Below are positions 41,830 through 50,972 of a stretch of DNA of 64,000 nucleotides, one piece after another; within the stretch, counting starts at the first letter, position 1; every line of letters starts with the position of its first letter. The stretch spans positions 1,938,501-2,002,500 of the forward strand of contig NZ_CP014264.1 in the NCBI RefSeq assembly GCF_001553685.1. Reading direction: 5' to 3'. Source of the stretch: Streptococcus sp. oral taxon 431 (GTDB lineage: Bacteria > Bacillota > Bacilli > Lactobacillales > Streptococcaceae). The notes beneath the pieces are model-generated. The model saw only the letters and a list, made by a program, of their open reading frames with translations. It was not told the origin of the DNA and made no database searches. A program made the translations under genes and the position numbers.

Positions 41830-41972
41830 ATCTTCTCCTATAAAGTCTCTAGGCGTCTGCCTTTTTGCTCTCTATATTATATCACAAGTCTTGCCAGAGT
41901 CCAATTTCTCTTTTCGAGAAAAAGCAAAAAGAGTGGTAAAATGTACTGACCCCAAAAAGTTAGACAATTAAT

Positions 41973-42830
41973 TTAAGCAAAGGATTTAATTCTGTATTGT
42001 ACAGGACTAAGTCCTTTTAGTTTTACCTTAATTCGTTTGTTGTTGTAGTAATCAATATAGTCTACAATAGCTTGTTCCAAGTGCTCAAGTGACTGAAACG
42101 TATTCTCATAACCATAAAACATTTCAGACTTAAGAATGCCAAAGAAAGATTCCATCATACCGTTATCTGGGCTATTTCCCTTACGTGACATAGATGGTTG
42201 GATTCCCTTATTCTTTAAAAAATGATGATAGAAATCGTGTTGGTATTGCCATCCTTGATCACTATGGAGAATTGTATTTTCGTAATGATTCTCTGTAAAT
42301 GCTTGTTCTAGCATAGCTTTCATTTGTACTAAGTTCGGCGAAGTAGAAAGATTGTAGGAGATAATTTCACTGTTAAAGCCATCTAAAACTGGTGATAAAT
42401 AAAGCTTTTGGCTGCTTGCTGGAATGGCAAATTCTGTCACATCTGTGTAGCACTTTTGCATTGGTTTGGTTGCTTCAAATTGACGTTGAATAAGGTTATC
42501 TGCTTTCTTGCCAACCTCTCCTTGGTATGAAGAATACTTCCGTTTACGGCGAATTCGAGCCGTTAAACCAAGTACTTTCATAAGACGCTGCACCTTCTTA
42601 TGGTTCACTACGAAGCCACGATTTCGTAATTCTAGAGTCATGCGACGATAGCCGTAATTTCCTTTATGCTCAGTATAAATTGACTGAATTTCAGCTTTAA
42701 TATCATAATCTTTATCGCTTTGATCCAGCTGTTTTAAGTGGTAATAATAGGTTGAACGGGCAAGCTTAATAATCTTTAGAAGGATATCTAACGAAAACTC
42801 TGTTACCAGTCCTTGAACAATTTCCGTTTT
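41973..42830 (-). CDS. IS3-family transposase OrfB (expressed by -1 frameshift)
   Basis: Integrase-core transposase with the DDE triad in [18 protein letters not shown] and NGMMESFFG. It has no convincing start of its own: the frame is open upstream to a run of five A residues (minus strand, 42831-42827) inside the end of orfA, where -1 slippage would give the OrfAB fusion, as in other IS3 elements. The first in-frame ATG is well inside the conserved HTH_21 region (KGNYGYRR). No stop or frameshift in the catalytic domain. Confidence 0.9.
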   Translation of the reverse strand, partial: KTEIVQGLVTEFSLDILLKIIKLARSTYYYHLKQLDQSDKDYDIKAEIQSIYTEHKGNYGYRRMTLELRNRGFVVNHKKVQRLMKVLGLTARIRRKRKYSSYQGEVGKKADNLIQRQFEATKPMQKCYTDVTEFAIPASSQKLYLSPVLDGFNSEIISYNLSTSPNLVQMKAMLEQAFTENHYENTILHSDQGWQYQHDFYHHFLKNKGIQPSMSRKGNSPDNGMMESFFGILKSEMFYGYENTFQSLEHLEQAIVDYIDYYNNKRIKVKLKGLSPVQYRIKSFA

Positions 42831-43321
42831 TCTTCTTGCTCCTTTTCGTCCCTCAATCGGAGTTCTCTCAACTTTTTTAGAATGGCATTCTCCGCTCTCA
42901 AGTACTCATTTTCTGCTTGAAGACGTTCTAATTCTGTCATATCTTCAAATCTCTTCTTTGGCTTACGTCCCATTTTAGGTGGTCTCCCTCTTGTTTTCTC
43001 AACAATAGTATACCCGTTTTTCTTATATTGTGCCAGCCAATTCGAAAGTAATCCACTACTTGGAAGGGCATAATCCAGAGACACCCTAATTTGTGAACGC
43101 CCCTCAAGAAGAACTTTATCAATGATCTCTTGTTTTAGTTCAGGAGAATAGTAACAATTCTTTCCTTTTTTGACGATTTCTATTCCATAACGATCAATCA
43201 ATTTAATCATGTACTGAAGATTAGAAATGTTTATCCCAAATTGATTTGAAAGTTGTCTAAAGCTCTCTCCTTTCTTTCTTAATTCATATATTTGAACTTT
43301 ATCTTCATAAGTTAATTTCAT
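42803..43321 (-). CDS. IS3-family transposase OrfA (DNA-binding)
   Basis: 172 aa with two helix-turn-helix regions ([20 protein letters not shown] near 18-37 and [21 protein letters not shown] near 76-96) and a C-terminal leucine-rich coiled coil ([18 protein letters not shown]). It overlaps the orfB frame by 28 nt. Confidence 0.9.
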   Translation of the reverse strand: MKLTYEDKVQIYELRKKGESFRQLSNQFGINISNLQYMIKLIDRYGIEIVKKGKNCYYSPELKQEIIDKVLLEGRSQIRVSLDYALPSSGLLSNWLAQYKKNGYTIVEKTRGRPPKMGRKPKKRFEDMTELERLQAENEYLRAENAILKKLRELRLRDEKEQEEKRKLFKDW

Positions 43322-43399
43322 AATAAAAACACCCCAAAAGTTAGATTTTTATGTCTAACTTTTGGGGTGCAGTTCAAAACCACCCTTTTTTATATCCTA

Positions 43400-43875
43400 T
43401 TATAGACGAGCGTTGAGTTCTTTGCTCAATTCTTCAAATCCTGGTTTACCAAGAAGGGCAAACATGTTACGTTTGTAAGCTTCAACACCTGGTTGGTCAA
43501 ATGGGTTGATGGCATTCAAGTAACCTGAAAGGGCGATAGCCAATTCGAAGAAGTAGATTGTGTAACCAAGAGTGAAGGCATCTTGCTCAGGAAGAGTTAC
43601 GTACATGTTTGGTACGTCACCGTCAGTGTGGGCAAGAAGAACACCGTCAGTTGCTTTTTTGTTAACGAAGTCAACGTCTTTTCCTTGAAGGTAGCCAAGG
43701 CCGTCAAGGTCTTCTTCCAAAGTAGGGATGATCACGTTCTTACGTGGTTTGTCAACACGAACAACTGTTTCAAACATGATACGAGTTCCTTCTTGGATAA
43801 ATTGACCCAATGAGTGTAGGTCTGTTGAGAAGTTAGCTGAAGTTGGGTAGATACCTTTTTGGTCTTTCCCTTCTG
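43400..43875 (-). pseudogene. 3' remnant of pgi (glucose-6-phosphate isomerase)
   Basis: Encodes the last ~158 residues of Pgi, from [15 protein letters not shown] to the normal C-terminus NARL. The 5' two-thirds are absent; homology to the complete pgi stops abruptly at 43875 and unrelated sequence follows. Over the last ~136 residues I count about 12 amino-acid differences from the complete copy, so it is not a recent duplicate. The former pgi terminator lies beyond it and is interrupted by the IS3 element. It lacks the start and most of the active site, so cannot make an isomerase. Confidence 0.9.
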
Positions 43876-44072
43876 TTCAAGCACCCCTTGTGGATGCATT
43901 TGCTGGAAATTCCCTTGCACTGACTGGCTAGTTTGATTGACTTGCCAATCAACCACTGCGTCATCTATTTTTTCTAATTTAGACCCAGAAGCCTGGACTT
44001 TTTGTCCAGGCTCTGAATCAATTTTTTAGACTTTTATTTTTCTAAATTGCTTGATTTGAAATTTTATTATGG
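43876..44072. other. Unexplained junction sequence between pgi remnant and srlB
   Basis: About 200 bp that belongs neither to pgi nor to the sorbitol genes. It contains a hairpin and, next to the junction, a stretch that reads DDAVVDWQVNQTSQSVQGNF on minus, which could be the tail of a lost gene. I do not recognise it. Confidence 0.5.
43991..44011 (-). terminator. Hairpin after the sorbitol operon
   Basis: Perfect 8-bp stem GCCTGGAC / GTCCAGGC with a 5-base loop, 60 nt past the srlB stop. The T-tail on the minus strand is poor, so termination strength is uncertain. Confidence 0.45.
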
Positions 44073-44459
44073 TTAAGCAGTTTCAAAAATCTGAATGGTA
44101 GAATCTTTATCAATTACTACCGCTTGATCTGCTACAACATGGAGTGTACCAGGAAGGCTCCCCTCTTTTGAACCATCAAAAGAAATCGTGATATGTCCCA
44201 GTCCAGTTAAATTTTTTTCTACTACATTTCCTACGGAACTAATCGAATATTCCTGATTATCTACCACCAGCTTGCCACCTTCTAGTATTGAACCTAGCAG
44301 ATTTTTATTATCAATCTTAAAACAATACTCTGATAAATCTTCCGGTGCTTCTTCTCCAAATAAAATGAGCATATTGGCATCTTGAATCATATTCTGAGCT
44401 TCAGACCCTACTTGAATTACTTTAGTTTCAAAAATTTTCTTCATCTGATTTCTATTCAT
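44073..44459 (-). CDS. srlB: PTS glucitol/sorbitol EIIA component
   Basis: Cytoplasmic EIIA of the sorbitol phosphotransferase system (128 aa), receiving phosphate from HPr and passing it to the EIIB domain. The family region LTGLGHITISFDG carries the likely phospho-His, and the C-terminus LPGTLHVVADQAV is typical of PTSIIA-Gut. Last gene of the srlD-regulator-gutM-srlA-srlE-srlB set. Confidence 0.9.
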   Translation of the reverse strand: MNRNQMKKIFETKVIQVGSEAQNMIQDANMLILFGEEAPEDLSEYCFKIDNKNLLGSILEGGKLVVDNQEYSISSVGNVVEKNLTGLGHITISFDGSKEGSLPGTLHVVADQAVVIDKDSTIQIFETA

Positions 44460-44544
44460 ACTTTCTCTAATTTGTCATAAACTTAGGCTTATAGATAAGT
44501 TTAACATAATATAGCTACTCTGTTTACATGCGTCTATCAAAGGT

Positions 44545-45525
44545 CTACTGATAAAGACCAATACTAGCTATCCAAGCAACTAGCACCCGCGGAACACCAT
44601 TGAGAAAGCGTGAATAAAGTACCGAAGGGACACCAACCTCAACTGTTTCAGCCTTGGCTTCAGATAGGCCGAGTGCTACAGGAATGAAATCACAACCGTT
44701 TTGAGTGTTGATAGCAAATAAAGCTGGCAGAGCCATTTGGGGCGGAATAGTCCCTTTTCCGATTTCGACTCCAATTAAAGTTCCAATAATCTGACTAATA
44801 ACAGCTCCGGGACCTAACAAAGGAGATAGGAATGGTAAGGAACAGATAAAGCCAATTAAAACGAGTCCCCAGATGTTCCCCGCTAGGGGAACCATTAATT
44901 TTGCCAGCCAATTTCCAACACCGGATCCTTGAATAACCCCAATCAGCAAGGAAACAAAGGCCATGAAAGGAATTATTGTATTGAGCATTGTTTGGATGGC
45001 TTCACGAGCAGCCTGGTTGAAAGTTGCAACGACCTTACCAGCCCCCATCCCAATTCGTGCTACAATACTTGTTTCAGCTTTTTGCTCTGTAATTTTTTTA
45101 CTAGTATCGTAAGTTGGCTTTTCAGTTACCACAGTTGTCGCTTTTTCGTCTTCATTAGCAGCAGAAATTTGATTAAGGCCAACTGCTGACACATAGATTT
45201 CCTCGGTTATATATTGAGCTAGAGGCCCACTTTTCCCTGTAGCAACAATATTTATTGTAGGGATTCCCTTTTTAGGATAAATACCACAGCGAAGAGTACC
45301 GCCACAATCCACGATTGCTAAAGCAATTTCCTCATCTGGGATAGAAGTTTTAAACCCATTAACAGCTTCCATACCGGTCAAATCAGCAATTTTATCCACA
45401 ATATCTGGCTTTTCTCCTCCGCCAGTGATATAGATGAATTTATGCTTAGCTTCACTAGGTGTAATGACCAAAGGTCCTCCGAAACCGCCATTTCCTTTAA
45501 CAACTTTTATACTCTTATATGACAT
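44545..45525 (-). CDS. srlE: PTS glucitol/sorbitol EIIBC component
   Basis: 326 aa. The N-terminal EIIB domain (about 1-130) carries the phospho-acceptor Cys region [15 protein letters not shown], and the C-terminal part is the membrane domain of EIIC2 with about four helices. Together with SrlA it forms the sorbitol channel. Start MSYKSIKVV is preceded by AGAAAGAG; an upstream ATG overlaps srlA. Confidence 0.9.
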   Translation of the reverse strand: MSYKSIKVVKGNGGFGGPLVITPSEAKHKFIYITGGGEKPDIVDKIADLTGMEAVNGFKTSIPDEEIALAIVDCGGTLRCGIYPKKGIPTINIVATGKSGPLAQYITEEIYVSAVGLNQISAANEDEKATTVVTEKPTYDTSKKITEQKAETSIVARIGMGAGKVVATFNQAAREAIQTMLNTIIPFMAFVSLLIGVIQGSGVGNWLAKLMVPLAGNIWGLVLIGFICSLPFLSPLLGPGAVISQIIGTLIGVEIGKGTIPPQMALPALFAINTQNGCDFIPVALGLSEAKAETVEVGVPSVLYSRFLNGVPRVLVAWIASIGLYQ

Positions 45526-45538
45526 AATTTCACTCTTT

Positions 45539-46084
45539 CTATAAATCAAATGTTTTACTCAAGGTAACACCTTGCTGTTTTGCTACATAAGCAGTTGTAA
45601 AATCGGTCACCCAACCGCCTACAAAGTTCATGACAAGCCCAACAAGCATGTAACGAATGGCTAAGTCCATTTGACTTAAACCTAAAGTTTGAATTCCTGT
45701 TGCAATTCCCATCCATACAAACAATTCCCCAGGATTGATATGTGGAAATACACCATTTGAAGTATGGCAGAACTGCATCTGAGCTGCTACAAAACTAGGT
45801 TTATAATATTCTGGTAAGAAACGTCCCATACTGATTGCCATCGGATTCCCCAGCATAAAGGCTGAAATGAAAGGTAAAATCATATACCGGCTAACAGGAT
45901 TTTTGGCAGAAATCTTAGCCAGGGAATTGACCTTCTCTTCTCCCAAGAAAGCGATAAGGGTATTCATTGCAATCAATAGCATTAAGACAAGCGGTACAAT
46001 ATTTGTCATCCAGCTAATAAAGGTTTCTCCACCTAATTGGAAGAGTTTCATAAAACTCTCTGCAAAATTTGTAATGTGATTCAT
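45539..46084 (-). CDS. srlA: PTS glucitol/sorbitol EIIC component
   Basis: 181 aa, membrane subunit of the sorbitol PTS (EIIC1). Helices about 22-45, 65-85, 110-130 and 145-165; conserved [29 protein letters not shown] and [16 protein letters not shown]. It overlaps gutM by 4 nt. Confidence 0.92.
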   Translation of the reverse strand: MNHITNFAESFMKLFQLGGETFISWMTNIVPLVLMLLIAMNTLIAFLGEEKVNSLAKISAKNPVSRYMILPFISAFMLGNPMAISMGRFLPEYYKPSFVAAQMQFCHTSNGVFPHINPGELFVWMGIATGIQTLGLSQMDLAIRYMLVGLVMNFVGGWVTDFTTAYVAKQQGVTLSKTFDL

Positions 46085-46578
46085 AAGGAACTCCCTTTCT
46101 TATTTTTTTTAAATAACTGTTTAATAGATAATTGTAAGTAATTCGCATAAAAGCCGAATCCCAGAAAAGAATCAGATGAACTTGTCTCTTTCTCAATACC
46201 TGCCTCATGCCAAAGATAGACTTTTCTAGCATCTTCTATGGCTGATTGCATCAACTTATTTTCTTTTCTCACAAGAGGATTATACTTGTCAAAATAATGG
46301 ATGTCTTCTCCAACATAATCGTCCATATTTTGAAAACGTGCTAAGATTGTGACTCCTTGCATTTTGCTAGCTTTAAGAACCCGACCGTTTTCATCAACCG
46401 CGAACATGACAATCGTACCGGATTTGATTCTTCCGGACTTCCTGCCAATCGCTACGCGCCCCAGTCTTCGGAGCATCGTATAGGTCTTATTGAAGTCTTT
46501 GAGTTGCTGCCAGCCGAGGAACATTTGAAATATATAAGCTGCCATGACAAATACAGCGAAAATTATTAGCGAATTCAT
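46081..46578 (-). CDS. gutM: Glucitol operon activator GutM/SrlM
   Basis: 165 aa with an N-terminal membrane helix (SLIIFAVFVMAAYIFQMFL) and the conserved GutM core LGRVAIGRKSGRIKSGTIVMFAVDENGRV. In E. coli GutM activates the operon with the repressor GutR; in Gram-positive gut operons a GutM homologue is found beside the PRD regulator. One-base overlaps link it to the regulator gene. Confidence 0.88.
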   Translation of the reverse strand: MNSLIIFAVFVMAAYIFQMFLGWQQLKDFNKTYTMLRRLGRVAIGRKSGRIKSGTIVMFAVDENGRVLKASKMQGVTILARFQNMDDYVGEDIHYFDKYNPLVRKENKLMQSAIEDARKVYLWHEAGIEKETSSSDSFLGFGFYANYLQLSIKQLFKKNKKGSSL

Positions 46579-48443
46579 TAAAATACTCCTTTGCTCTTAG
46601 AAAATGATAGAAACTCTGTCTCTGTTTCTACAGCCCTCAAAGCTTCTTTTAGAGAAGGCTCTCCTGCAATTCGAAAAATGTCGTCATACAATTCCAGCAA
46701 TTCACTCTCCATTTTGCTTTCAATTTCTGAGGGAATGGCGACTAGAAAGATAAATTCAATCCAATCATCTCCTTTTTGATAAGGCTCTTCTAGCTTTCCA
46801 AACATTAAAATAGTCTTTGCATAACCCTGGTTAATTGTATGGGGGAAGGCAATTCCTCCACCAAAAATGGTTGATTGTTTTTTCTCCCTATCAATTATCC
46901 GATTTCTAAAACCTTCATCAATCATCTGAAGTTTCTCTAACTCTGCAACCATATTTAGCAAGTATTGCTGATAGGTTTTTTGGGGACTCAACCGAAGAAA
47001 ACGTAAGCTGACTGTTTCTAGATTTTTTTGATGAAAAGCATTGGCCCTCTGCCATTCTTCCCGCAGCCATTGATCATCAAAAAGATGATTAACTTGAATG
47101 ACTGGAGATTTAGAATCTTTATATTTTAGAGGAACTGTCGTAAAAATCGCGAAATAGTCCTGATTCAAATCCAGATTAAAATCCTCTTCAGAATACTGAG
47201 TAATGTCTACATCATTTCCAAGGATTCGTCTGAGTTGCTGAATAATCATCGCAGCAGTTCCTCTTCCTGTTGTGCAAACTACTGCTATCTGCTTGCGAGA
47301 ACCATTTACAACAGAGTTTTGCTTTCTTAAAATCATTTCAAAATACAAAGCCAGATATCCGATTTCAGATAATTCCAATTCAGAACCAAAAATTGCAGAC
47401 AGTTCTTCTCCAGCAATTTTCGCCATTTCAAAAGCAAAAGGATATTGAGTTTGAACCTCGCCATGGAATATATCATTAGCTTGCACATGGAAAATCAGTC
47501 GATTGATTAAGGGGCCTAGATGAGACTTGATTTCTTCAAATAATTCTTCATCATCAAAGTTAACCAACATTGTTTCTTTGACTTTCTTGACAATCCCTTG
47601 AAAAATGTTTGCAAGCTGTTCAGATTGATAAGACGGCTTGCTTAAAGTGTCAATAAAACGGATATTAAACGGAAAACACAAAAAGTCTATTTCAAACTGA
47701 CTGAGGGAAATCTTATAAGTCATCTCAATATGATAGATTAATTTTTCAACCAAAGGTGTCTCTGTTAAATCATTCCTATAGTAAGGAATAGGGCAACTCA
47801 ACACCCTAGATGCATAAATACGCTCCACCATAATTGAAATTGTCTTTCGAAGGAGTTCCTTTGTTTCTTTCGGGATTTTATACTCCTGGAGTAGCGTCTC
47901 CAGAAAAGAAGATGTTGCCTCGGTGAGTGTCTTTCCTTCAAAGTAAGGGGCCACTTGGTGAATATAGAGCAAGCGCAAATTCAGCTCGGACCCCAAGACC
48001 TCCAGCCCACGGTTGGGCTTTCCTGAAATAGTGATAGAGTAACTCTCTGCCAAAGATTTTACTTGTTTTAAATCCTTATTAAGGGTACTTCTACTAACAC
48101 CTGCCTCCTCAGCCAAGTCGTCAATAAGAAGAGGGGAGGTTGACTTAATTAAACGTTTTAGTAAATAGGCAATTCTTTTACTGGAAGAATTGAAGTCACT
48201 CTCCCGTTTTAAACTACCAGATAAAATCCTTTCCAACTCAGTATAGTCATACACCTCTAACATTAACTTATCATCTTGTGAGATAATCTGGATACTCGGA
48301 GCCAAAACATCATTTAATTGTTGGATACTCTTTTGCAAGGTTTGCATACTAATATCCAGCTCTGAGCGCATATCTACCAAGGAATAAGTTGGCTGTGAGA
48401 CCATTTTTTCTAAAATGTTATACCATCGATTTACTAAGGTCAA
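46578..48443 (-). CDS. gutR: PRD-domain transcription activator/antiterminator of the sorbitol operon
   Basis: 621 aa. N-terminal helix-turn-helix domains (about 1-130; AEEAGVSRSTLNKDLKQV), two PTS regulation domains (about 180-390), an EIIB-like module (VVCTTGRGTAAMI near 396) and a C-terminal EIIA-like domain with the phospho-His in GGIAFPHTI. This is the MtlR/LicR/GutR architecture: activity is set by PTS-dependent phosphorylation, so it turns the operon on with sorbitol and off when better sugars are available. Its placement between srlD and gutM matches streptococcal gut operons. Confidence 0.88.
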   Translation of the reverse strand: MTLVNRWYNILEKMVSQPTYSLVDMRSELDISMQTLQKSIQQLNDVLAPSIQIISQDDKLMLEVYDYTELERILSGSLKRESDFNSSSKRIAYLLKRLIKSTSPLLIDDLAEEAGVSRSTLNKDLKQVKSLAESYSITISGKPNRGLEVLGSELNLRLLYIHQVAPYFEGKTLTEATSSFLETLLQEYKIPKETKELLRKTISIMVERIYASRVLSCPIPYYRNDLTETPLVEKLIYHIEMTYKISLSQFEIDFLCFPFNIRFIDTLSKPSYQSEQLANIFQGIVKKVKETMLVNFDDEELFEEIKSHLGPLINRLIFHVQANDIFHGEVQTQYPFAFEMAKIAGEELSAIFGSELELSEIGYLALYFEMILRKQNSVVNGSRKQIAVVCTTGRGTAAMIIQQLRRILGNDVDITQYSEEDFNLDLNQDYFAIFTTVPLKYKDSKSPVIQVNHLFDDQWLREEWQRANAFHQKNLETVSLRFLRLSPQKTYQQYLLNMVAELEKLQMIDEGFRNRIIDREKKQSTIFGGGIAFPHTINQGYAKTILMFGKLEEPYQKGDDWIEFIFLVAIPSEIESKMESELLELYDDIFRIAGEPSLKEALRAVETETEFLSFSKSKGVF

Positions 48444-48466
48444 CTCTCTTCCTCACCTTCATTTTT

Positions 48467-49267
48467 TTAACCGCGAGTTTTCCCTCCAGCAATATTTGTA
48501 GTGACTCCAGTTATATAGCTAGAACGATCTGAAATATAGAATGCTACAAGATCAGCTACTTCCCGTAGTTTACCACTTCGTCCCAAAGGAGTTGTTGAAG
48601 TTGAAGCATAACCAGCTCGAATATCTTCTACCGTCTTTCCACGGGTATAAGCAAGAGCTTCCTCATAAGAAAGAGTTCGAAGCCCCGTAGCTTCCATAAT
48701 TCCTGGAGCAATTCCAACCACACGTACACCATGCTTACCCAGCTCTTTCGCCCATGAACGAGTGTAACTATAGACTGCTGCTTTTGTTGCAGCATAGGCA
48801 CTTTGTCCTTCAGAACCTTCCAAACCTGCTTCTGAAGCCATGTTCACAATTACACCTTTTCTATTTTTCACTAAAATACGTCCTACTGCCTGACTAACCA
48901 AATACAAACCTTTTTGATTAATCATTGTTACTTTTTCAAACGTTTCATCGTCTAACTCGTAAGGACCTTTAGGATTTTCTGCATCAATTAATAATCTGGG
49001 AACATTAATCCCTGCATTATTGACTACCGCATCAATATTGCCAAATCTTTCAACTATTTTGGCAACACCCTCTTCTACTTCAGAGCGAGAAGTTACATCA
49101 ACTTTTACAAATAATAGATTCGGGTGACGCAAATCGTTGTTGCTAAGATCAAAATTCGCTACATTGACTCCTAATTCCAGCAATTCTTCAACGATTGCCT
49201 TACCGATCCCAGATGACGCGCCAGTCACAAGAACTGTTTTGCCTTTTATGTTTAACCAATCATTCAT
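48467..49267 (-). CDS. srlD: Sorbitol-6-phosphate 2-dehydrogenase
   Basis: Short-chain dehydrogenase oxidising sorbitol-6-P to fructose-6-P with NAD (266 aa). Cofactor motif GASSGIG, NNAG, catalytic Ser in MASEAG and Tyr-x-x-x-Lys in YAATK. The neighbours identify the substrate. Start MNDWLNIKG follows GAGAGG. First gene of the operon, downstream of a promoter that carries a cre site. Confidence 0.88.
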   Translation of the reverse strand: MNDWLNIKGKTVLVTGASSGIGKAIVEELLELGVNVANFDLSNNDLRHPNLLFVKVDVTSRSEVEEGVAKIVERFGNIDAVVNNAGINVPRLLIDAENPKGPYELDDETFEKVTMINQKGLYLVSQAVGRILVKNRKGVIVNMASEAGLEGSEGQSAYAATKAAVYSYTRSWAKELGKHGVRVVGIAPGIMEATGLRTLSYEEALAYTRGKTVEDIRAGYASTSTTPLGRSGKLREVADLVAFYISDRSSYITGVTTNIAGGKTRG

Positions 49268-49299
49268 TTTGATACCTCTCAAATTTTATTTACAAGGCA

Positions 49300-49328
49300 A
49301 TTATACAGCGCTTTCATAAAAGAATTAA
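49300..49328 (-). promoter_or_regulatory. Sorbitol operon promoter with overlapping cre site
   Basis: -10 TATAAT (49305-49300) with a weak -35 TTAATT 17 bp away, which suggests dependence on the PRD activator. The sequence ATGAAAGCGCTGTAT (49317-49303) matches 14 of 15 cre consensus positions and covers the -10, so CcpA would directly block RNA polymerase. Confidence 0.75.
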
Positions 49329-49383
49329 GACACTCTTTTTTACACTTTTAAAAAAAATAATAAACTAATTAAGAGGCTTGTAC

Positions 49384-49420
49384 TAAAAATCCACAAGAAA
49401 TGAACTTGTGGATCTTTTTA
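49384..49420 (-). terminator. pgi terminator
   Basis: Hairpin ATCCACAAG / CTTGTGGAT with T-runs on both strands, shortly after the pgi stop; separates pgi from the sorbitol operon. Confidence 0.85.
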
Positions 49421-49450
49421 TATTCTAAATGAACTCAAAGCATATGAGAA

Positions 49451-50800
49451 TCAAAGGCGTGCATTCAACTCAGCACCCAGCTCTTCAAAGCCTGGTTTCC
49501 CAAGAAGAGCAAACATGTTTTTCTTATAAGCTTCAACTCCAGGCTGGTCAAATGGATTGATACCATTCAGGTAGCCAGAAAGAGCAATAGCCAACTCAAA
49601 GAAGTAAATAGTGTAGCCCAAAGTGAACTCATCTTGCTCAGGCAGTGTCACAAACATATTTGGAACTCCACCATCAGTGTGTGCTAACAGCACTCCATCT
49701 GTAGCTTTTTTATTGACAAAGTCAACATCTTTTCCTTGCAAGTAGCCAAGACCGTCCAAGTCTTCTGCCAATTCAGGAATCAGCACATTTTTGCGAGGTT
49801 TATCTACACGGATAACTGTTTCAAAGAGGATACGGGTACCTTCCTGGATAAATTGTCCCAGAGAGTGCAAGTCTGTTGAGAAGTTAGCTGAAGTTGGATA
49901 AATCCCTTTTTGGTCTTTCCCTTCTGACTCACCAGCCAGTTGCTTCCACCACTCAGAGAAGTATTGCAGAGATGGTTCATAGTTAGCTAGAACTTCTGTC
50001 AGATAACCTTTACGGTACAAGATATTGCGTACAACTGCATATTGATATGCTTCATTTTCAGCCAACTTATCAGAAGCATAAGCCTTGCGAGCAGCATTTG
50101 CTCCTTCCATTAACTTGCTGATATCAGCTCCTGCAGCTGCGATTGGCAAGAGCCCCACTGCTGTCAATACTGTAAAACGACCACCTACACTATCAGGCAC
50201 TACAAAAGTATCCCAGCCATTAGCATCTGCTTCAACCTTAACTGCACCTTTAGCGCGGTCTGTAGTTGCGTAGATACGTTGGTTAGCTTCTTCTTGACCG
50301 TACTTCTTAACCAAGAGTTCTTTGAAGACACGGAAAGCAATAGCCGGTTCAGTTGTTGTACCTGATTTAGAAATCACGTTTACTGAGAAATCTTTGTCTG
50401 ATACATAGTCTACCAAATCAGCCAAATAGCTTGAAGAGATAGAGTTTCCAGCATAGAGGATCTGAGGTGCCTTGCGTTCTTCCTTTCTTTGCAAGTTTAC
50501 AAATGAATTATTCAAGAAATCAATAGCTGCACGAGCTCCTAAATAGGAACCACCAATACCGATTACGATCAATACCTCACTATCAGATTGGATTTTAGCA
50601 GCAGCCTTTTGAATACGAGCAAATTCATCTTTGTCATATTCTTCAGGTAAGTTCAACCAGCCAGTCATTTCTGCCCCAGGACCTGTACCATTTCGCAGAG
50701 CAGAATCTGCTGCAGTCACTTGAGGCTGCATATAATCTAGTTCATGTGGTGCAACAAATTTATCTAATACTTTTGAATAATCAAATTTAATATGTGACAT
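49451..50800 (-). CDS. pgi: Glucose-6-phosphate isomerase (complete copy)
   Basis: Glycolytic isomerase of glucose-6-P and fructose-6-P (449 aa). Family signatures [18 protein letters not shown] and [13 protein letters not shown] are present; the active-site region [11 protein letters not shown] is intact. Start MSHIKFDYS follows GAGGAAT. Its 3' third differs clearly from the remnant 6 kb away. The order pgi then gut genes recalls S. mutans, pointing to import of a pgi-gut block. Confidence 0.95.
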   Translation of the reverse strand: MSHIKFDYSKVLDKFVAPHELDYMQPQVTAADSALRNGTGPGAEMTGWLNLPEEYDKDEFARIQKAAAKIQSDSEVLIVIGIGGSYLGARAAIDFLNNSFVNLQRKEERKAPQILYAGNSISSSYLADLVDYVSDKDFSVNVISKSGTTTEPAIAFRVFKELLVKKYGQEEANQRIYATTDRAKGAVKVEADANGWDTFVVPDSVGGRFTVLTAVGLLPIAAAGADISKLMEGANAARKAYASDKLAENEAYQYAVVRNILYRKGYLTEVLANYEPSLQYFSEWWKQLAGESEGKDQKGIYPTSANFSTDLHSLGQFIQEGTRILFETVIRVDKPRKNVLIPELAEDLDGLGYLQGKDVDFVNKKATDGVLLAHTDGGVPNMFVTLPEQDEFTLGYTIYFFELAIALSGYLNGINPFDQPGVEAYKKNMFALLGKPGFEELGAELNARL

Positions 50801-50944
50801 AATATTCCTCCAAAATTTCTTCTCTTCTATCATAACCCTTACCTTAGATTTTTTCAAGTTTTTATACTGAATTTTTCCAAATTTTATCATAATTTAAACA
50901 TTTGCGTAAAAAATGTTACAATATTAAAATTTGAACGAAATAAG

Positions 50945-50972
50945 ACAAAAAAACGACTAGGTTTCCAGTCGT
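50945..50972 (-). terminator. Terminator of the amidotransferase gene
   Basis: Hairpin ACGACTGG-aaac-CTAGTCGT followed by TTTTTTTG on the minus strand, overlapping the last base of the coding region. Confidence 0.85.

Larger units (their letters stand above)
41947..43371 (-). mobile_element. IS3-family (IS150-group-like) insertion sequence
   Basis: A 1425-bp element with TG...CA ends and imperfect terminal repeats (TGACCCCAAAAAGTTAGACA / TGCACCCCAAAAGTTAGACA). Flanks are GTAC on the left and GTTC on the right, a 4-bp target duplication with one mismatch at best. It encodes orfA and a -1 frame orfB, both apparently intact. The right end also carries a second internal copy of the inverted repeat (CACCCCAAAAGTTAGA, 43329-43346) that can fold back on the terminus. 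Confidence 0.9.

Noticed and set aside
43732-43956. Open frame MVDWQVNQTSQSV... on minus
   Set aside because: It begins in the junction sequence and continues out of frame through the pgi remnant; no family resemblance and no good start.
43400-50800. pgi copies as the attachment-site duplication of an integrative element
   Set aside because: No integrase, mobilisation or excision gene lies between them, and the copies are too diverged for att sites.
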